A stretch of DNA of 64,000 bases from Pedobacter panaciterrae (lineage in GTDB: Bacteria > Bacteroidota > Bacteroidia > Sphingobacteriales > Sphingobacteriaceae): positions 434,001 through 498,000 of the forward strand of contig NZ_JABMKW010000017.1 in the NCBI RefSeq assembly GCF_013204795.1, written 5' to 3'. The translations under genes and the position numbers were made by a program. The notes under the pieces were generated by a model. That model made no database searches. It worked only from the letters and a program-made list of their open reading frames with translations, and was not told the origin of the DNA. Shown here piece after piece: positions 14,750-24,063 of the stretch (positions are counted from its first letter, which is position 1; every line of letters begins with the position of its first letter).

Positions 14750-15625
14750 CTATTTTACGTAAAACACATCCCCTTCTGTAAACATATTAAAGCGAAGGCT
14801 CTCCATTTTTATATGTCCTGTTTTTGTGGTTTTCAAGTTTTTAGGATCTGCTATTCTTAGTACCTGACTAACTCCCGCAACCTCAATCTTCTTCCCTTGT
14901 ACTATTATCGCCGTACCTTCGTCAATGCCAACACAATCAAAAGTAGGGTGCGCTGCCAATGCAGAAAGAAGCCTGTTAAACCTGCTTCTTTTAATAAAAT
15001 GCTGATCAATAATAACTGAATTAAGCAGACCCAAGCCCTGCTCAAATTCAATGTTCTTATCAACTAGTTTATTAAAAGTTTCCCTATAAATAGTGTCTCC
15101 TGCCAACTGATTGCCAGTGATCATATACTTACTCATCACTGCAGCACCGGCGCTCGTTCCTGCTACAGTTGCACCGTTATTATATGCCTGATGGATCGCT
15201 TTATAAATCGGAGTATTTAGTACAACCTTCATAAAGCGGCTTTGATCGCCACCCGTTATAAAAATAAGTTTTGCACCTGATAAGGAATCAAGCAATTGCT
15301 TATTACCAGCGCTTTCAGCAGTAAAATTAAGATATCCGATACTATTTGCTGCCTGAGCAGAAAGCTCTTCTTTAATGGCATTAAAAGAACCGATAGGATC
15401 ACCACTAGACATAGGGAGAACTATCATATAATCTTTGGGACCCAAATTTGCGGTTTTAATTAATTTCTGCACCAATTCCGGAGAACGGGAACCTCCCCCG
15501 ATTATAAATAAACTTCCCTTTGGTGAAGTTTTTTGTTGCGCAATTGAAGAATAGCTACACAACATGAGTGCAAAAACAAAAACTTGCTTTAACCTTGCTT
15601 TCTCTAAAATATTTAAGACCATCAT
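14750..15625 (-). CDS. Secreted cyanophycinase (peptidase S51)
   Basis: Serine peptidase expected to cut cyanophycin, the multi-L-arginyl-poly-L-aspartate storage polymer, into beta-Asp-Arg dipeptides. The 291 residues show an N-terminal signal (QVFVFALMLCSYSSIAQ), GGDQ with Gln128, nucleophile Ser158 in GTSAGA, and DQHFIKRSRFNRL in which Asp207, Gln208, His209, Arg213, Arg215 and Arg218 line up with the substrate residues reported for Synechocystis CphB. Glu236 in DEGTA completes the triad. This set separates true cyanophycinases from other S51 peptidases. The start overlaps the stop of the isoaspartyl peptidase gene by 4 bases. Being last in the locus and exported, it acts in the periplasm or outside. 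Confidence 0.9.
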   Translation of the reverse strand: MMVLNILEKARLKQVFVFALMLCSYSSIAQQKTSPKGSLFIIGGGSRSPELVQKLIKTANLGPKDYMIVLPMSSGDPIGSFNAIKEELSAQAANSIGYLNFTAESAGNKQLLDSLSGAKLIFITGGDQSRFMKVVLNTPIYKAIHQAYNNGATVAGTSAGAAVMSKYMITGNQLAGDTIYRETFNKLVDKNIEFEQGLGLLNSVIIDQHFIKRSRFNRLLSALAAHPTFDCVGIDEGTAIIVQGKKIEVAGVSQVLRIADPKNLKTTKTGHIKMESLRFNMFTEGDVFYVK

Positions 15626-16647
15626 TTATAAATCAATACTTCTATTTTACCATCTTCTGTTACAGTACCTCTGTACATTCCTTCCGTATTAAAGGGCATC
15701 GCCACGTTCCCATTTTTGTCAAGCGCTATTAGTCCACCGTCTCCACCTAGCTTTTCCATTTTATCAAGCGCCTTCTTTGATGCATCCGCTACCGATAGAT
15801 TTCTATACTCCATCATAGCTGAAACATCATAGGCTACTACACTTCTGATATAAAACTCACCCCAGCCTGTACATGAGATACCAGCAGTCAGATTATTAGC
15901 ATAAGTACCTGCACCGATAATTGGAGAATCACCAACTCGCCCATACTTTTTGTTCGTCATTCCACCCGTTGAGGTTCCAGCAGCAAGATTACCCATCTTG
16001 TCAAGTGCCACAGCACCAACTGTCCCGAATTTATAATCTCTATTTATCGTTCCCAGCTTCAAAGATTTTTTATTACCATGATCAAGCACAGCTTTCACAG
16101 AATCTTCTTTTATAGCTTCCTGCAAACCATCCCAACGTTCTTTAGTATAAAAATATTTAGGATCAACTATTTCAACTCCGCACTGCTTCGCAAACTGCTC
16201 AGCTCCCCTGCTCACCATCATTACATGTTCAGATTTTTCCATCACTGCCCTTGCAGCGGTAATTGGATTACGGATTACACTTACTCCCGCAACGGCTCCT
16301 GCTTTTAAACTTTTGCCTTCCATAATTGCAGCATCCATTTCATTTTTACCATCGTGCGTAAAAACTGCCCCCTTACCGGCATTAAAGAGTGGCGAATCTT
16401 CAAGTACACGTATTGCTGCTTCAACTGCATCCAGACTCGTTTTACCTGATTTAATAGCATCATAGCCCTGCTGTAAAGCCTTTGTTAATGCTGCAGTATA
16501 TGCAGCCTCCTTTTCCGGGGTCATGCTCTTCTTTAGAATTGTTCCGGCACCCCCATGCACAACTAATACATATTTCTTTTGTGCCTGTAAATTCAAAGAT
16601 GCAAGCAGCAGTAAAATAGAAAAGTAATAATTAAGCTTATAGTTCAT
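15622..16647 (-). CDS. Secreted isoaspartyl peptidase / plant-type L-asparaginase
   Basis: Ntn-hydrolase that splits beta-aspartyl dipeptides, the products of cyanophycinase. The 341-residue precursor has a signal peptide (YYFSILLLLASLNLQAQ), the opening VVHGGAGTILKK and the self-cleavage site FGTVGAVALD, where Thr209 becomes the nucleophile of the beta subunit. TSTGGMTNKKYGRVGDSPII, with the substrate-binding Arg and Asp, follows. I chose the ATG at 16647, ten bases after the SusD stop, because it gives a clean signal peptide; an upstream in-frame start lies within SusD. Overlap with cyanophycinase argues for one translated unit. Confidence 0.93.
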   Translation of the reverse strand: MNYKLNYYFSILLLLASLNLQAQKKYVLVVHGGAGTILKKSMTPEKEAAYTAALTKALQQGYDAIKSGKTSLDAVEAAIRVLEDSPLFNAGKGAVFTHDGKNEMDAAIMEGKSLKAGAVAGVSVIRNPITAARAVMEKSEHVMMVSRGAEQFAKQCGVEIVDPKYFYTKERWDGLQEAIKEDSVKAVLDHGNKKSLKLGTINRDYKFGTVGAVALDKMGNLAAGTSTGGMTNKKYGRVGDSPIIGAGTYANNLTAGISCTGWGEFYIRSVVAYDVSAMMEYRNLSVADASKKALDKMEKLGGDGGLIALDKNGNVAMPFNTEGMYRGTVTEDGKIEVLIYK

Positions 16648-16657
16648 AGTATTCCGT

Positions 16658-18061
16658 TTAATATAATGGGTTCTGTTTAACGTTAGAATTGGCTTTAATT
16701 TCTGCGTTAGGAATAGGATAAGCATATTCTTTATTTGCAGTGGTTAAATTGATTGCACCCAAAGCATTAATTGCATCCGCAGGCTCGCGAGTTATTGGTA
16801 AATTGTTTCTTCTTAGGTCAAAAAATCTATGACCTTCAAAAGCAAGTTCTTTGTATCTTTCTAAAACAACGGCCGTTAACAAAGTTGATTTATCTGTAAA
16901 GGAAACATCTGCATAATTCTTAATTCTGGCCTCCCTTAGTGCATTCAAATCTTGTGCCGACAACTGAATGTTATTTTTTTCGGCATAAGCTTCAGCTCTA
17001 ATCAGATACATTTCGCCAGTTCTGTAAAGTTTTACATCAGTAAGATTTGGCAAACCGGAACTTCCTTCAAGATATTTGTTTACGCTGTATTTAGACTTAC
17101 CAGCACCACGCGTATCATCAAATTTCACATAGGCAGAGTACCTTATGTCATTATTCTTATCGTAAGTATTTATCAATTCAAAAGCGGGAGCATATACAAC
17201 GATATTTTTGATATCATAATAGAAATCTCCAATACGGCTATCTCCTGCCACTCGTTTCAATTTCCATATTACCTCGTCTTCAGTTTCATCTTTCCAGATA
17301 TCTCCAAAATCATCAATACTTGCCAAAGGTGCAGCATTGATTACCTCAGAGCTGTATTTAATAGCATCGTCCCAATTCTTTTCATACAACGCAACCCTTG
17401 CCTGTATAGCAGAAACTGCATTTAGTGTTATCCTTGTATTGTCTTCAAAATCTGAAGGGATTAGTCCTTTTGCTGCTAAAAGATCAGATTTGATTTTATT
17501 TATCGTTTCTCCAAAAGTTAATCTGGATGGATTAGAAACTTCTGAAACCTCCATATAGGGCACCCCCATTGCAGAAGCCTCATATTTAGAAGCAAAGTTT
17601 CTTAGTAACTCAAAATGACAATATGCTCTAAGCGCTAATAATTCTCCTTTGTATTGACTTTTAAGTACTTCTTCTGATGATTTTGACTTTACCTTATCTA
17701 CATAGGTAAGCACCCTGTTCACTCGGTCTATAGAAATGTAGTTGCTTTCCCAGCCTGCAGTAATGGTACCATTACTTCCATCATACTGCCAGCGATAGGT
17801 AGACACCCCTCTACCAGTGCTATTTTCGCTTGGCAGGGTACATTCATCAGAAGTAAGGGATACATTGGTTATTGTTGTGGCATCCAATGAAGCATACGCG
17901 CCAACTAGCCCCCCGTTAAGATCTGAAACAGATTGAAATGCTTTTGAATCATCAATTGTATCAGATGGTTTCAGATCCAGTTCTTTGGTACAGGAAACTG
18001 CTAAAAAGGCCAATAGAAAAATGGCACAAAGAGAAAGTTTATTGCTATAATATTTTAACAT
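16658..18061 (-). CDS. SusD/RagB-family nutrient-binding outer-membrane lipoprotein
   Basis: Surface lipoprotein that captures substrate and acts as lid of the SusC transporter. The 467-residue product has a lipoprotein signal (LCAIFLLAFLAVSC, Cys at the lipobox), the SusD N-terminal segment DLKPSDTIDDSKAFQSVSDL, TPR-type helices, and the typical end RYKELAFEGHRFFDLRRNNL. I use the ATG at 18061 rather than one 24 bases upstream inside the SusC end. It lies between SusC and the two peptidases, so its ligand is expected to be a peptide polymer or oligomer rather than a glycan. Confidence 0.95.
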   Translation of the reverse strand: MLKYYSNKLSLCAIFLLAFLAVSCTKELDLKPSDTIDDSKAFQSVSDLNGGLVGAYASLDATTITNVSLTSDECTLPSENSTGRGVSTYRWQYDGSNGTITAGWESNYISIDRVNRVLTYVDKVKSKSSEEVLKSQYKGELLALRAYCHFELLRNFASKYEASAMGVPYMEVSEVSNPSRLTFGETINKIKSDLLAAKGLIPSDFEDNTRITLNAVSAIQARVALYEKNWDDAIKYSSEVINAAPLASIDDFGDIWKDETEDEVIWKLKRVAGDSRIGDFYYDIKNIVVYAPAFELINTYDKNNDIRYSAYVKFDDTRGAGKSKYSVNKYLEGSSGLPNLTDVKLYRTGEMYLIRAEAYAEKNNIQLSAQDLNALREARIKNYADVSFTDKSTLLTAVVLERYKELAFEGHRFFDLRRNNLPITREPADAINALGAINLTTANKEYAYPIPNAEIKANSNVKQNPLY

Positions 18062-18071
18062 GATTGTACAA

Positions 18072-21000
18072 TTAGAAGTTAACATTTAAACCAAAAGTGT
18101 ATGTTCTGGAACTTGGATAATCAAACATGGCTTCGCCATTATTATCCTCGGGATCAAAACCTTTCCACTTTGTCCAGGTAACAAGATTACTTGCCTGAGC
18201 GAAAACAGTTACACCACTTATGAATTTAGTACCCGCCAATAATGTTTTTGGCAGTGAATAATTTAAATTCACATTTCTAAGTCTTATATACGAGGCGTCC
18301 TGGATGTCCTTAGATGAATAGCTTCTTTTGGCATCATACCTGGGTAAAAGTGCCTGATCACCTTCTTTTTTCCATCTATTATAAAGCATTCTTACCGATT
18401 GTCCACTTGTTCCGAAACTCGGATTTTCATTGTAATAGTCTTCATTATTATATCTATATACATGATTTGCAAAACTAAACAGGGCTGTTAAATTAATTCC
18501 CTTATAGGTTAAAGAGGTATTAAATCCTCCAGTAAAAGGTGGGTAAAGACTGCCAAATTCTGCCACACTCATTGTTGTAGAATTATAATCTGAGGTTTTG
18601 GTTCCATCTGGATTATAATATAATGGATCACCCGTTTTTGGATCTACCCCTGCCCATTTAGGTGCATAGTGAGATCCATAAGGTAATCCTTCTCTTACAA
18701 TCTCGGTTGTATTTTTCTCGAATCCCTCAGAACCAGCCAGTGAAGTGATTTTATTTTTGTTGTAAGCAAAGTTTAGCCCCACATTCCATCTTAATGATTC
18801 ATTTCTAATCACATCTACCCTAAGTTCAGATTCTATACCTCTGTTACGCATTGAACCTGCATTTAATGGTAATGCCCCGACACCGGAAGTAAGTGATACC
18901 GGAAGGTCTAAAAATAGATTCGCTGTTTCCTTATTATAAATATCAGTTACCAAATGTACCCTGTTATTCCATACGTCCAGATCAAAACCGATATTCAAAT
19001 CCTTCGCGTACTCCCAATCATAATTTGCACTGCCATAAGCGTAAGGATAAATTCCGCTATTACCTCCATAAGAAGTAGTAGCAAAAGTAGGCAGGTAAGT
19101 AAAATTACCCGGGAACGGACTTGCAGTAGTACCATAACTGGCACGGAATCTTAAATCGCTAATGAACTCACTATTGGCAAGGAAGTTTTCTTTTTTAACA
19201 TTCCATGCAAAACCTACTGAGTAAAAGCCATGCCATCTATTTTTCGCAGGCAACGTCGAAGATCCATCATACCTGTAACTTGCGTTAAATGTATACCGAT
19301 CATCAAAAGTATAACGACCAAGTGCTATATAAGAGATTAGCGCATTTCTTGTTCTTCCACCATTAAATTCAGGAATAAACGAGTTTTCATCAGAACCTGG
19401 AGTTGCACCCGCTGGTGTTTCAGGCAATCTTGGATCTATGCCATAAGCAGTATACCCAAAGCTTCTGAAATGCTGCTTTGTAATCTCATAAAGTCCGGTT
19501 ACTTCAAAATTATGTTTATCAATAACCTTTGAATATGTTATTCCTGAGGTAGAGATCATTGAAAAGTTACGTCGTAAATTCTCGCCAAAACTTCCTTTTT
19601 CTCCATTTTCGTTTGATCCGGAGTATGAATCAGGCCTAATAAACCGCTCATCGGTAGATTCCCTAAAATCTACACCCAATCGCGTTTTAATAGTCAAATC
19701 GTCGGTGATTTTATAGTTTAATGATCCGCTTAAAATCGTTTTGTACTGATTGGTTTTATTAGTGGTATTTAACAATCTTTCTAAAGCATTGCTTCCCTCA
19801 CGTTGGTCATAAATTTCATAATCATCTGAATTACCATAATGCACTAATGTTCCATCAGAAGCATAAGGATATTCATATGGAAGTGCATAATATACTGCCG
19901 ACAATGGATTGCTTCCGCTACTGGATCCTTCACGTTCAATAAAGCTCGATTCTGAATAACCTAAACTTGTGTTTATAGAAGCTGAGAATCCGCCTGCATT
20001 AAAATCTACATTATTCCTTAAAGAATAACGTTCCATACCAGACCTAACTGCAATCCCATCCTGTTTATAATAATTTAAAGAGCTATAAAACCTAACATTT
20101 TCATTACCCCCGCTTGCATCCACCTGTTGTTCGGTAAACTTCCCGGTTCTAAAGAAGATATCTTTCCAATCCGTGTTTATTTTTCCAATGCTATCTAAAA
20201 TAAGATCCGCCCTGTTTTGTTCTGTCGAGCTCATATTGGCATATTCTGGATTCTTTTTCGAGAATGTCCAGCCCGGCCCAATTTCTGATCCTGTTTCCAG
20301 TCCTATTTCTTCTTCAAACTGTAGCCTTTGTGCGGTATTCATCATATTAAACTTAGGCGAAGTTAGCTTGGAAATACCATATTGAGATTTATAATTGAAC
20401 TGGACCTTTCCAGATTTACCTTTTTTTGTTGTAATCACAATTACACCATTAGCACCTTTAGAACCGTACTGCGCTTTTGAAGTAGCATCTTTTAAAACAG
20501 TAACACTTTCAAAATCGGACGGATTTAATGTTTGAAAATAGGCATCCTCAACAGGTATTCCATCTAAAACATACAATGGAGAGGTATTCCCGTTTATTGT
20601 TCCTATTCCTCTTAAAATAACCTGAGCACTAGTACCCGGCTGGCCAGATCCTGAAGACACTTGTAAACCAGCTACCCTACCTTGCAAAATCTGATCGAAA
20701 GTTGAAAGGGGAACCTGGCTCATATCCTTACCTGAAACCACAGATGATGCACTTGCAGATTGTTCTTTTGTATAACTTGTGTAACCTGTAACTGTTATTT
20801 CCTGCAAATTCTGGCTATCAGTTCTCAGTGTTATATTAATTACTTTCCTATTCCCTACGCTAACAAACTGCCTTGCGTAACCTACAAATGAAAACTCAAG
20901 ATTAGAAGAATTATCGGGCACACGTATACTGTAATCACCATTAGCATCAGTTACAGCAGCTATTGCCAGGCCCGAAACTTTAATCGAAACACCAGGTATT

Positions 21001-21425
21001 GGTAACCCCGTATCATCAACAACTTTTCCGGTTACAACAATATCTTTTCTATTGGCCAGTACTGTTGGATAAATTACCACCAGATTGCTTTCCTTTAACA
21101 CATAGGTAAGTTTTGTATCCTTTAAAATCTGGCTCATTGCTTCATCTAATGATACATCCTGAACATTAAGAGAATTCTTATTACTACTCGAAATTGTGTT
21201 GTTGCTGTATACAAAACGATACTCTGTTTGTTTCTCAATTGCCTTAAGCAATTCTTTAATGCTTAGCTGCCTGGCATTAATTGTAATCTTTTGCTGTGCA
21301 AACCCGGCAGCAGATACCTGCATACATAAAACGAGCAAAATAAATCCTGTAATTTTCATACTCAATAATATCCTGTCGCTTAAAGAATGACTGCTGGAAT
21401 GTTCTAAAAGTACATGTTTTCTCAT
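18072..21425 (-). CDS. SusC/RagA-family TonB-linked outer-membrane protein with STN domain
   Basis: TonB-dependent outer-membrane transporter, 1117 residues. In order: a long N-terminal signal region (hydrophobic core about 24-42), an STN signalling domain (about 48-115, ITINARQLSIKELLKAIEKQ), a carboxypeptidase-regulatory-like beta domain (about 128-205, VVTGKVVDDTGLPIPGVSIK), the plug with GRVAGLQVSSGSGQPGTSAQ and PLYVLDGIPVEDA, then the beta-barrel ending in LNVNF. The STN domain is the part that talks to FecR in the periplasm, so this receptor both imports and signals. It sits between the FecR gene and SusD. Confidence 0.97.
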   Translation of the reverse strand: MRKHVLLEHSSSHSLSDRILLSMKITGFILLVLCMQVSAAGFAQQKITINARQLSIKELLKAIEKQTEYRFVYSNNTISSSNKNSLNVQDVSLDEAMSQILKDTKLTYVLKESNLVVIYPTVLANRKDIVVTGKVVDDTGLPIPGVSIKVSGLAIAAVTDANGDYSIRVPDNSSNLEFSFVGYARQFVSVGNRKVINITLRTDSQNLQEITVTGYTSYTKEQSASASSVVSGKDMSQVPLSTFDQILQGRVAGLQVSSGSGQPGTSAQVILRGIGTINGNTSPLYVLDGIPVEDAYFQTLNPSDFESVTVLKDATSKAQYGSKGANGVIVITTKKGKSGKVQFNYKSQYGISKLTSPKFNMMNTAQRLQFEEEIGLETGSEIGPGWTFSKKNPEYANMSSTEQNRADLILDSIGKINTDWKDIFFRTGKFTEQQVDASGGNENVRFYSSLNYYKQDGIAVRSGMERYSLRNNVDFNAGGFSASINTSLGYSESSFIEREGSSSGSNPLSAVYYALPYEYPYASDGTLVHYGNSDDYEIYDQREGSNALERLLNTTNKTNQYKTILSGSLNYKITDDLTIKTRLGVDFRESTDERFIRPDSYSGSNENGEKGSFGENLRRNFSMISTSGITYSKVIDKHNFEVTGLYEITKQHFRSFGYTAYGIDPRLPETPAGATPGSDENSFIPEFNGGRTRNALISYIALGRYTFDDRYTFNASYRYDGSSTLPAKNRWHGFYSVGFAWNVKKENFLANSEFISDLRFRASYGTTASPFPGNFTYLPTFATTSYGGNSGIYPYAYGSANYDWEYAKDLNIGFDLDVWNNRVHLVTDIYNKETANLFLDLPVSLTSGVGALPLNAGSMRNRGIESELRVDVIRNESLRWNVGLNFAYNKNKITSLAGSEGFEKNTTEIVREGLPYGSHYAPKWAGVDPKTGDPLYYNPDGTKTSDYNSTTMSVAEFGSLYPPFTGGFNTSLTYKGINLTALFSFANHVYRYNNEDYYNENPSFGTSGQSVRMLYNRWKKEGDQALLPRYDAKRSYSSKDIQDASYIRLRNVNLNYSLPKTLLAGTKFISGVTVFAQASNLVTWTKWKGFDPEDNNGEAMFDYPSSRTYTFGLNVNF

Positions 21426-21473
21426 ATTTGTTGGTTTAGGTTCTTTTTTATTTGTTTGATAGCCTGATTATAG

Positions 21474-22574
21474 CTATTTTTTTATAGTGATTTTATTATT
21501 TTCAATCTCAAACTTAAAGGGATAAGATAGTTGTAAAGCTTCCAGTGTTTTAACAATAGTCTCATTTTCAAATGTTCCTGAATAGCGGTAATCCTTTACC
21601 TCTTCATCAGCTATCAAAACTTCTATGCCATACCAGGTCTGTAGCTTCTGGGCAATGGCCGACAATGGCAGGTTATCAATATCTAGCCTGCTTCTTATCC
21701 ACTTAGTTTCTTCGGGTTTCTTGGAAAAAGAATCAGTTTGCAATACAGAAACCTTATACTCTTTAGTAACAGATTCATCTTTTGTTTCCGATTGATTATT
21801 GCTTACTACTTTTTGATTGGGTTTTAAAATCACAAAATTGCCAGGATTACTTTTAGAATCTATACGAACACTTCCATGTATTAATGATGTCTCCGTTGTT
21901 TTTGAATTAGGATAAGCCTTTATATTGAAAGTGGTTCCCAGAACTTTTACATCGTTAAAAGAAGTATGAACAATGAATGGATGGGCTGTATCGTGTTTTA
22001 CATCAAAAAATGCTTCGCCGGTAAGCCACAACTCTCTTTTTCCAGTATCATATGCATCATCTAACTGAATTGAGCTTTCTTTTGCCAGCGTTATTACAGT
22101 ACCGTCGCTTAGTATGATGGTTCTGCGTACAGCCATTCCTGACGAGTAATGTTTAAAAATATTGGGAGTATTTTTATCTTTTAAATATGGATTTGAATAA
22201 AAGTATAAAAATAAGACAGCTACAATAGCCGCAGCTATCCCTATGGTATACTTTAGATATGCTCGTTTATGATTAAGGTTAGGTTCAGTGCCAAGTTCAA
22301 TTTTTTCAACAAATGCATTACGATATTTTATTCCCTCTTTTAAATCTTTAATCTGACTTAAGCGACTGCCTTGTTTAACATTTAAGATGTTGACTATTTT
22401 TTTTGCTTCTTCAAAATCAGTTTTTCTATGTGGAATCTTTTCAATCCACTCATCCCATAAAATCTGATCGGCAAGGCTGGTTCCAAGACAATATTGCTGA
22501 AAGGATTCACAGCAAATTAGCTCTTCAATACAAAAATCATCCTTAATCCCTACCATAGTATTTACATTTACCAT
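21474..22574 (-). CDS. FecR family anti-sigma factor
   Basis: Inner-membrane regulator of 366 residues that holds the ECF sigma factor and responds to the SusC STN domain. The cytoplasmic N-terminus (about 1-100) is followed by one membrane helix (about 108-128, YTIGIAAAIVAVLFLYFY), the FecR domain (about 145-240, RTIILSDGTVITLAKESS, LTGEAFFDVKHD, VLGTTFNIKAYP) and a C-terminal DUF4974 STN-like domain (about 290-366). An internal start at 22556 is possible. The gene is 57 bases after the sigma gene and 48 before SusC, the standard order of these signalling trios. Confidence 0.95.
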   Translation of the reverse strand: MVNVNTMVGIKDDFCIEELICCESFQQYCLGTSLADQILWDEWIEKIPHRKTDFEEAKKIVNILNVKQGSRLSQIKDLKEGIKYRNAFVEKIELGTEPNLNHKRAYLKYTIGIAAAIVAVLFLYFYSNPYLKDKNTPNIFKHYSSGMAVRRTIILSDGTVITLAKESSIQLDDAYDTGKRELWLTGEAFFDVKHDTAHPFIVHTSFNDVKVLGTTFNIKAYPNSKTTETSLIHGSVRIDSKSNPGNFVILKPNQKVVSNNQSETKDESVTKEYKVSVLQTDSFSKKPEETKWIRSRLDIDNLPLSAIAQKLQTWYGIEVLIADEEVKDYRYSGTFENETIVKTLEALQLSYPFKFEIENNKITIKK

Positions 22575-22631
22575 ACAGACGGCAGAAACGACTCCTTTTC
22601 CTAAGAAATTCTGTAATATTTTCTAAAACAA

Positions 22632-23189
22632 TTACTTTAAGAGCTTCTTCAACATCTTAATTGCATCGTAAATTGTATTATAAGCCGTTTTCACGGTTTG
22701 AGAGCTACGTTCGGCTATTTGTTCATACGTTAAACCTTCGAAAAATTTCAACTGAATCAACTCCATTTGTCGTGGAGTTAATTGTTTAATTGCCAGTTGT
22801 AGTTTGTGCTTCAACTCATCATCTTGCTGCACAGCAATCATAATCTCCTCGTACGATAGTTCAGCACGCTCTTCTTCTGCCCCCATCCTGCTAACTGCCG
22901 CATTCATTTTATCTGTATATGCCAATTGATCAAGCATACATCTTTTTAGTGAAGTCATCAGATATGACTTCACATTATCTACAGCGTTCAGACGAGATCT
23001 TTTATCCCACAAGTTCAAAAACACCTGATTAACACAATCTTTCACCAGTTCATCGTCAGCATTTATTTTTAATCCAAATCGGATCAAATGAAAATACATG
23101 TTATTGTATAATTCAAATAGCGCTTGCTTATCACCAAGGCGCATTTTATCCCAATAGCTTCTAACGTCTTCCTCGAACAGCATAGTCAA
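22632..23189 (-). CDS. RNA polymerase ECF sigma-70 factor
   Basis: Extracytoplasmic-function sigma factor of 185 residues. Region 2 is seen at about 25-95 (LFELYNNMYFHLIRFGLKIN, FLNLWDKRSRLNAVDN) and region 4 at about 130-182 (LTPRQMELIQLKFFEGLTYE, TAYNTIYDAIKMLKKLL). It is the Bacteroidetes class that is paired with FecR and drives a SusC/SusD operon. Here the predicted regulon is the peptidase locus downstream. It lies 37 bases after mtgA on the same strand; whether it has its own promoter is not clear. A start at 23183 is also possible. Confidence 0.95.
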   Translation of the reverse strand: MTMLFEEDVRSYWDKMRLGDKQALFELYNNMYFHLIRFGLKINADDELVKDCVNQVFLNLWDKRSRLNAVDNVKSYLMTSLKRCMLDQLAYTDKMNAAVSRMGAEEERAELSYEEIMIAVQQDDELKHKLQLAIKQLTPRQMELIQLKFFEGLTYEQIAERSSQTVKTAYNTIYDAIKMLKKLLK

Positions 23190-23226
23190 GGCTTAATATA
23201 GGGGTTTTATGAGAAATACCTGGAAA

Positions 23227-23955
23227 TTAAAAATCCAAAGGGCCTAATCTTCTCATATTTTTCAAAATAAGAAATTGTCTGTGTCTGATATATTGAGTAG
23301 CTTTTTTAGGAGTCCACCTTCTTGGATTAGGGAAACAAGCAGCGATTAGTGCTGCCTGAGCCCTGCTTAATTTAGTGCAGGACTTACTAAAGTAAGATTG
23401 GGCTGCAGCCTCAGCTCCGTAGATTCCATCTCCCATTTCAATTACATTTAAATACACCTCCAATATTCTTTCCTTGCTCCAAAGCATTTCAATCAATAGT
23501 GTAAAATAAGCTTCAAACCCCTTTCGAATCCATGAGCGACCAGGCCATAAGAATACGTTTTTGGCAGTTTGCTGAGAAATTGTACTTCCACCTTTTATTT
23601 TTTTTCCACTCTTATTTGAGGCAAAAGCTTTTTCAATAGCTTTTAAGTCGAATCCAATGTGTTTAAGAAATAGCTGATCTTCTGCAGATACAGCTGCTCG
23701 TTTCATATTATCGGATATATCTTCAAAGTCAACCCATTTTTTCTCCATTTTAAATGGTTTATCATCAGAACTACGCTCCAGATTTCTTTGGATCATTAAG
23801 AGTGTAATAGGAGGATTAACAAATCTGTAAACCAGCACCCAAAGCACAGTAACCATTAAGAACCAAAGGAATACTTTGGTAACAATGGTTGTAATTTTCT
23901 TAAATAAGGGAGATTTTGGGGTTTTTCTACTAGTTGCTCGTTTACGTTTTGCCAT
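23227..23955 (-). CDS. mtgA: Monofunctional biosynthetic peptidoglycan transglycosylase
   Basis: GT51 glycosyltransferase that polymerises lipid II into glycan strands at the inner membrane. The 242 residues contain one N-terminal membrane helix (about 22-43), SAEDQLFLKHIGFD with the catalytic Glu, GGSTISQQTAKNVFLWPGRS, RKGFEAYFTLLIE and KERILEVYLNVIEMGDGIYG. The C-terminal transpeptidase domain of class A PBPs is absent, as expected for MtgA. I chose the ATG at 23955 (MAKRKRA); TACCTTTG ends only four bases before it. Confidence 0.95.
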   Translation of the reverse strand: MAKRKRATSRKTPKSPLFKKITTIVTKVFLWFLMVTVLWVLVYRFVNPPITLLMIQRNLERSSDDKPFKMEKKWVDFEDISDNMKRAAVSAEDQLFLKHIGFDLKAIEKAFASNKSGKKIKGGSTISQQTAKNVFLWPGRSWIRKGFEAYFTLLIEMLWSKERILEVYLNVIEMGDGIYGAEAAAQSYFSKSCTKLSRAQAALIAACFPNPRRWTPKKATQYIRHRQFLILKNMRRLGPLDF

Positions 23956-23959
23956 CGGC

Positions 23960-23990
23960 CAAAGGTAAGTCATAAGCCGATAATTTTAAA
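23960..23990 (-). promoter_or_regulatory. Putative mtgA promoter
   Basis: On the minus strand a -33-like TTTA (23990-23987) and -7 TACCTTTG (23967-23960) are separated by 19 bases. The -7 box ends four bases before the ATG, implying a leaderless or nearly leaderless mRNA. Confidence 0.45.
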
Positions 23991-24011
23991 GCCTCGGGGA
24001 AGGTTGTATGC

Positions 24012-24045
24012 AAAAAAAAAGCGTCCTTATTTGGGACGCTTTTTA
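24012..24045 (-). terminator. Terminator of the rpsF-rpsR-rplI operon
   Basis: AGCGTCC (24020-24026) pairs with GGACGCT (24034-24040). On the minus strand the stem is followed by nine T, a textbook intrinsic terminator 24 bases after the rplI stop. The opposite arm also ends in T5. Confidence 0.9.
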
Positions 24046-24063
24046 ATATCAGAAGATAGATGA

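Noticed and set aside
20173..20385. 70-codon ORF opposite SusC and several similar shadows opposite long genes
   Set aside because: Antisense open frames within well-supported coding regions, without ribosome-binding site or domain pattern.
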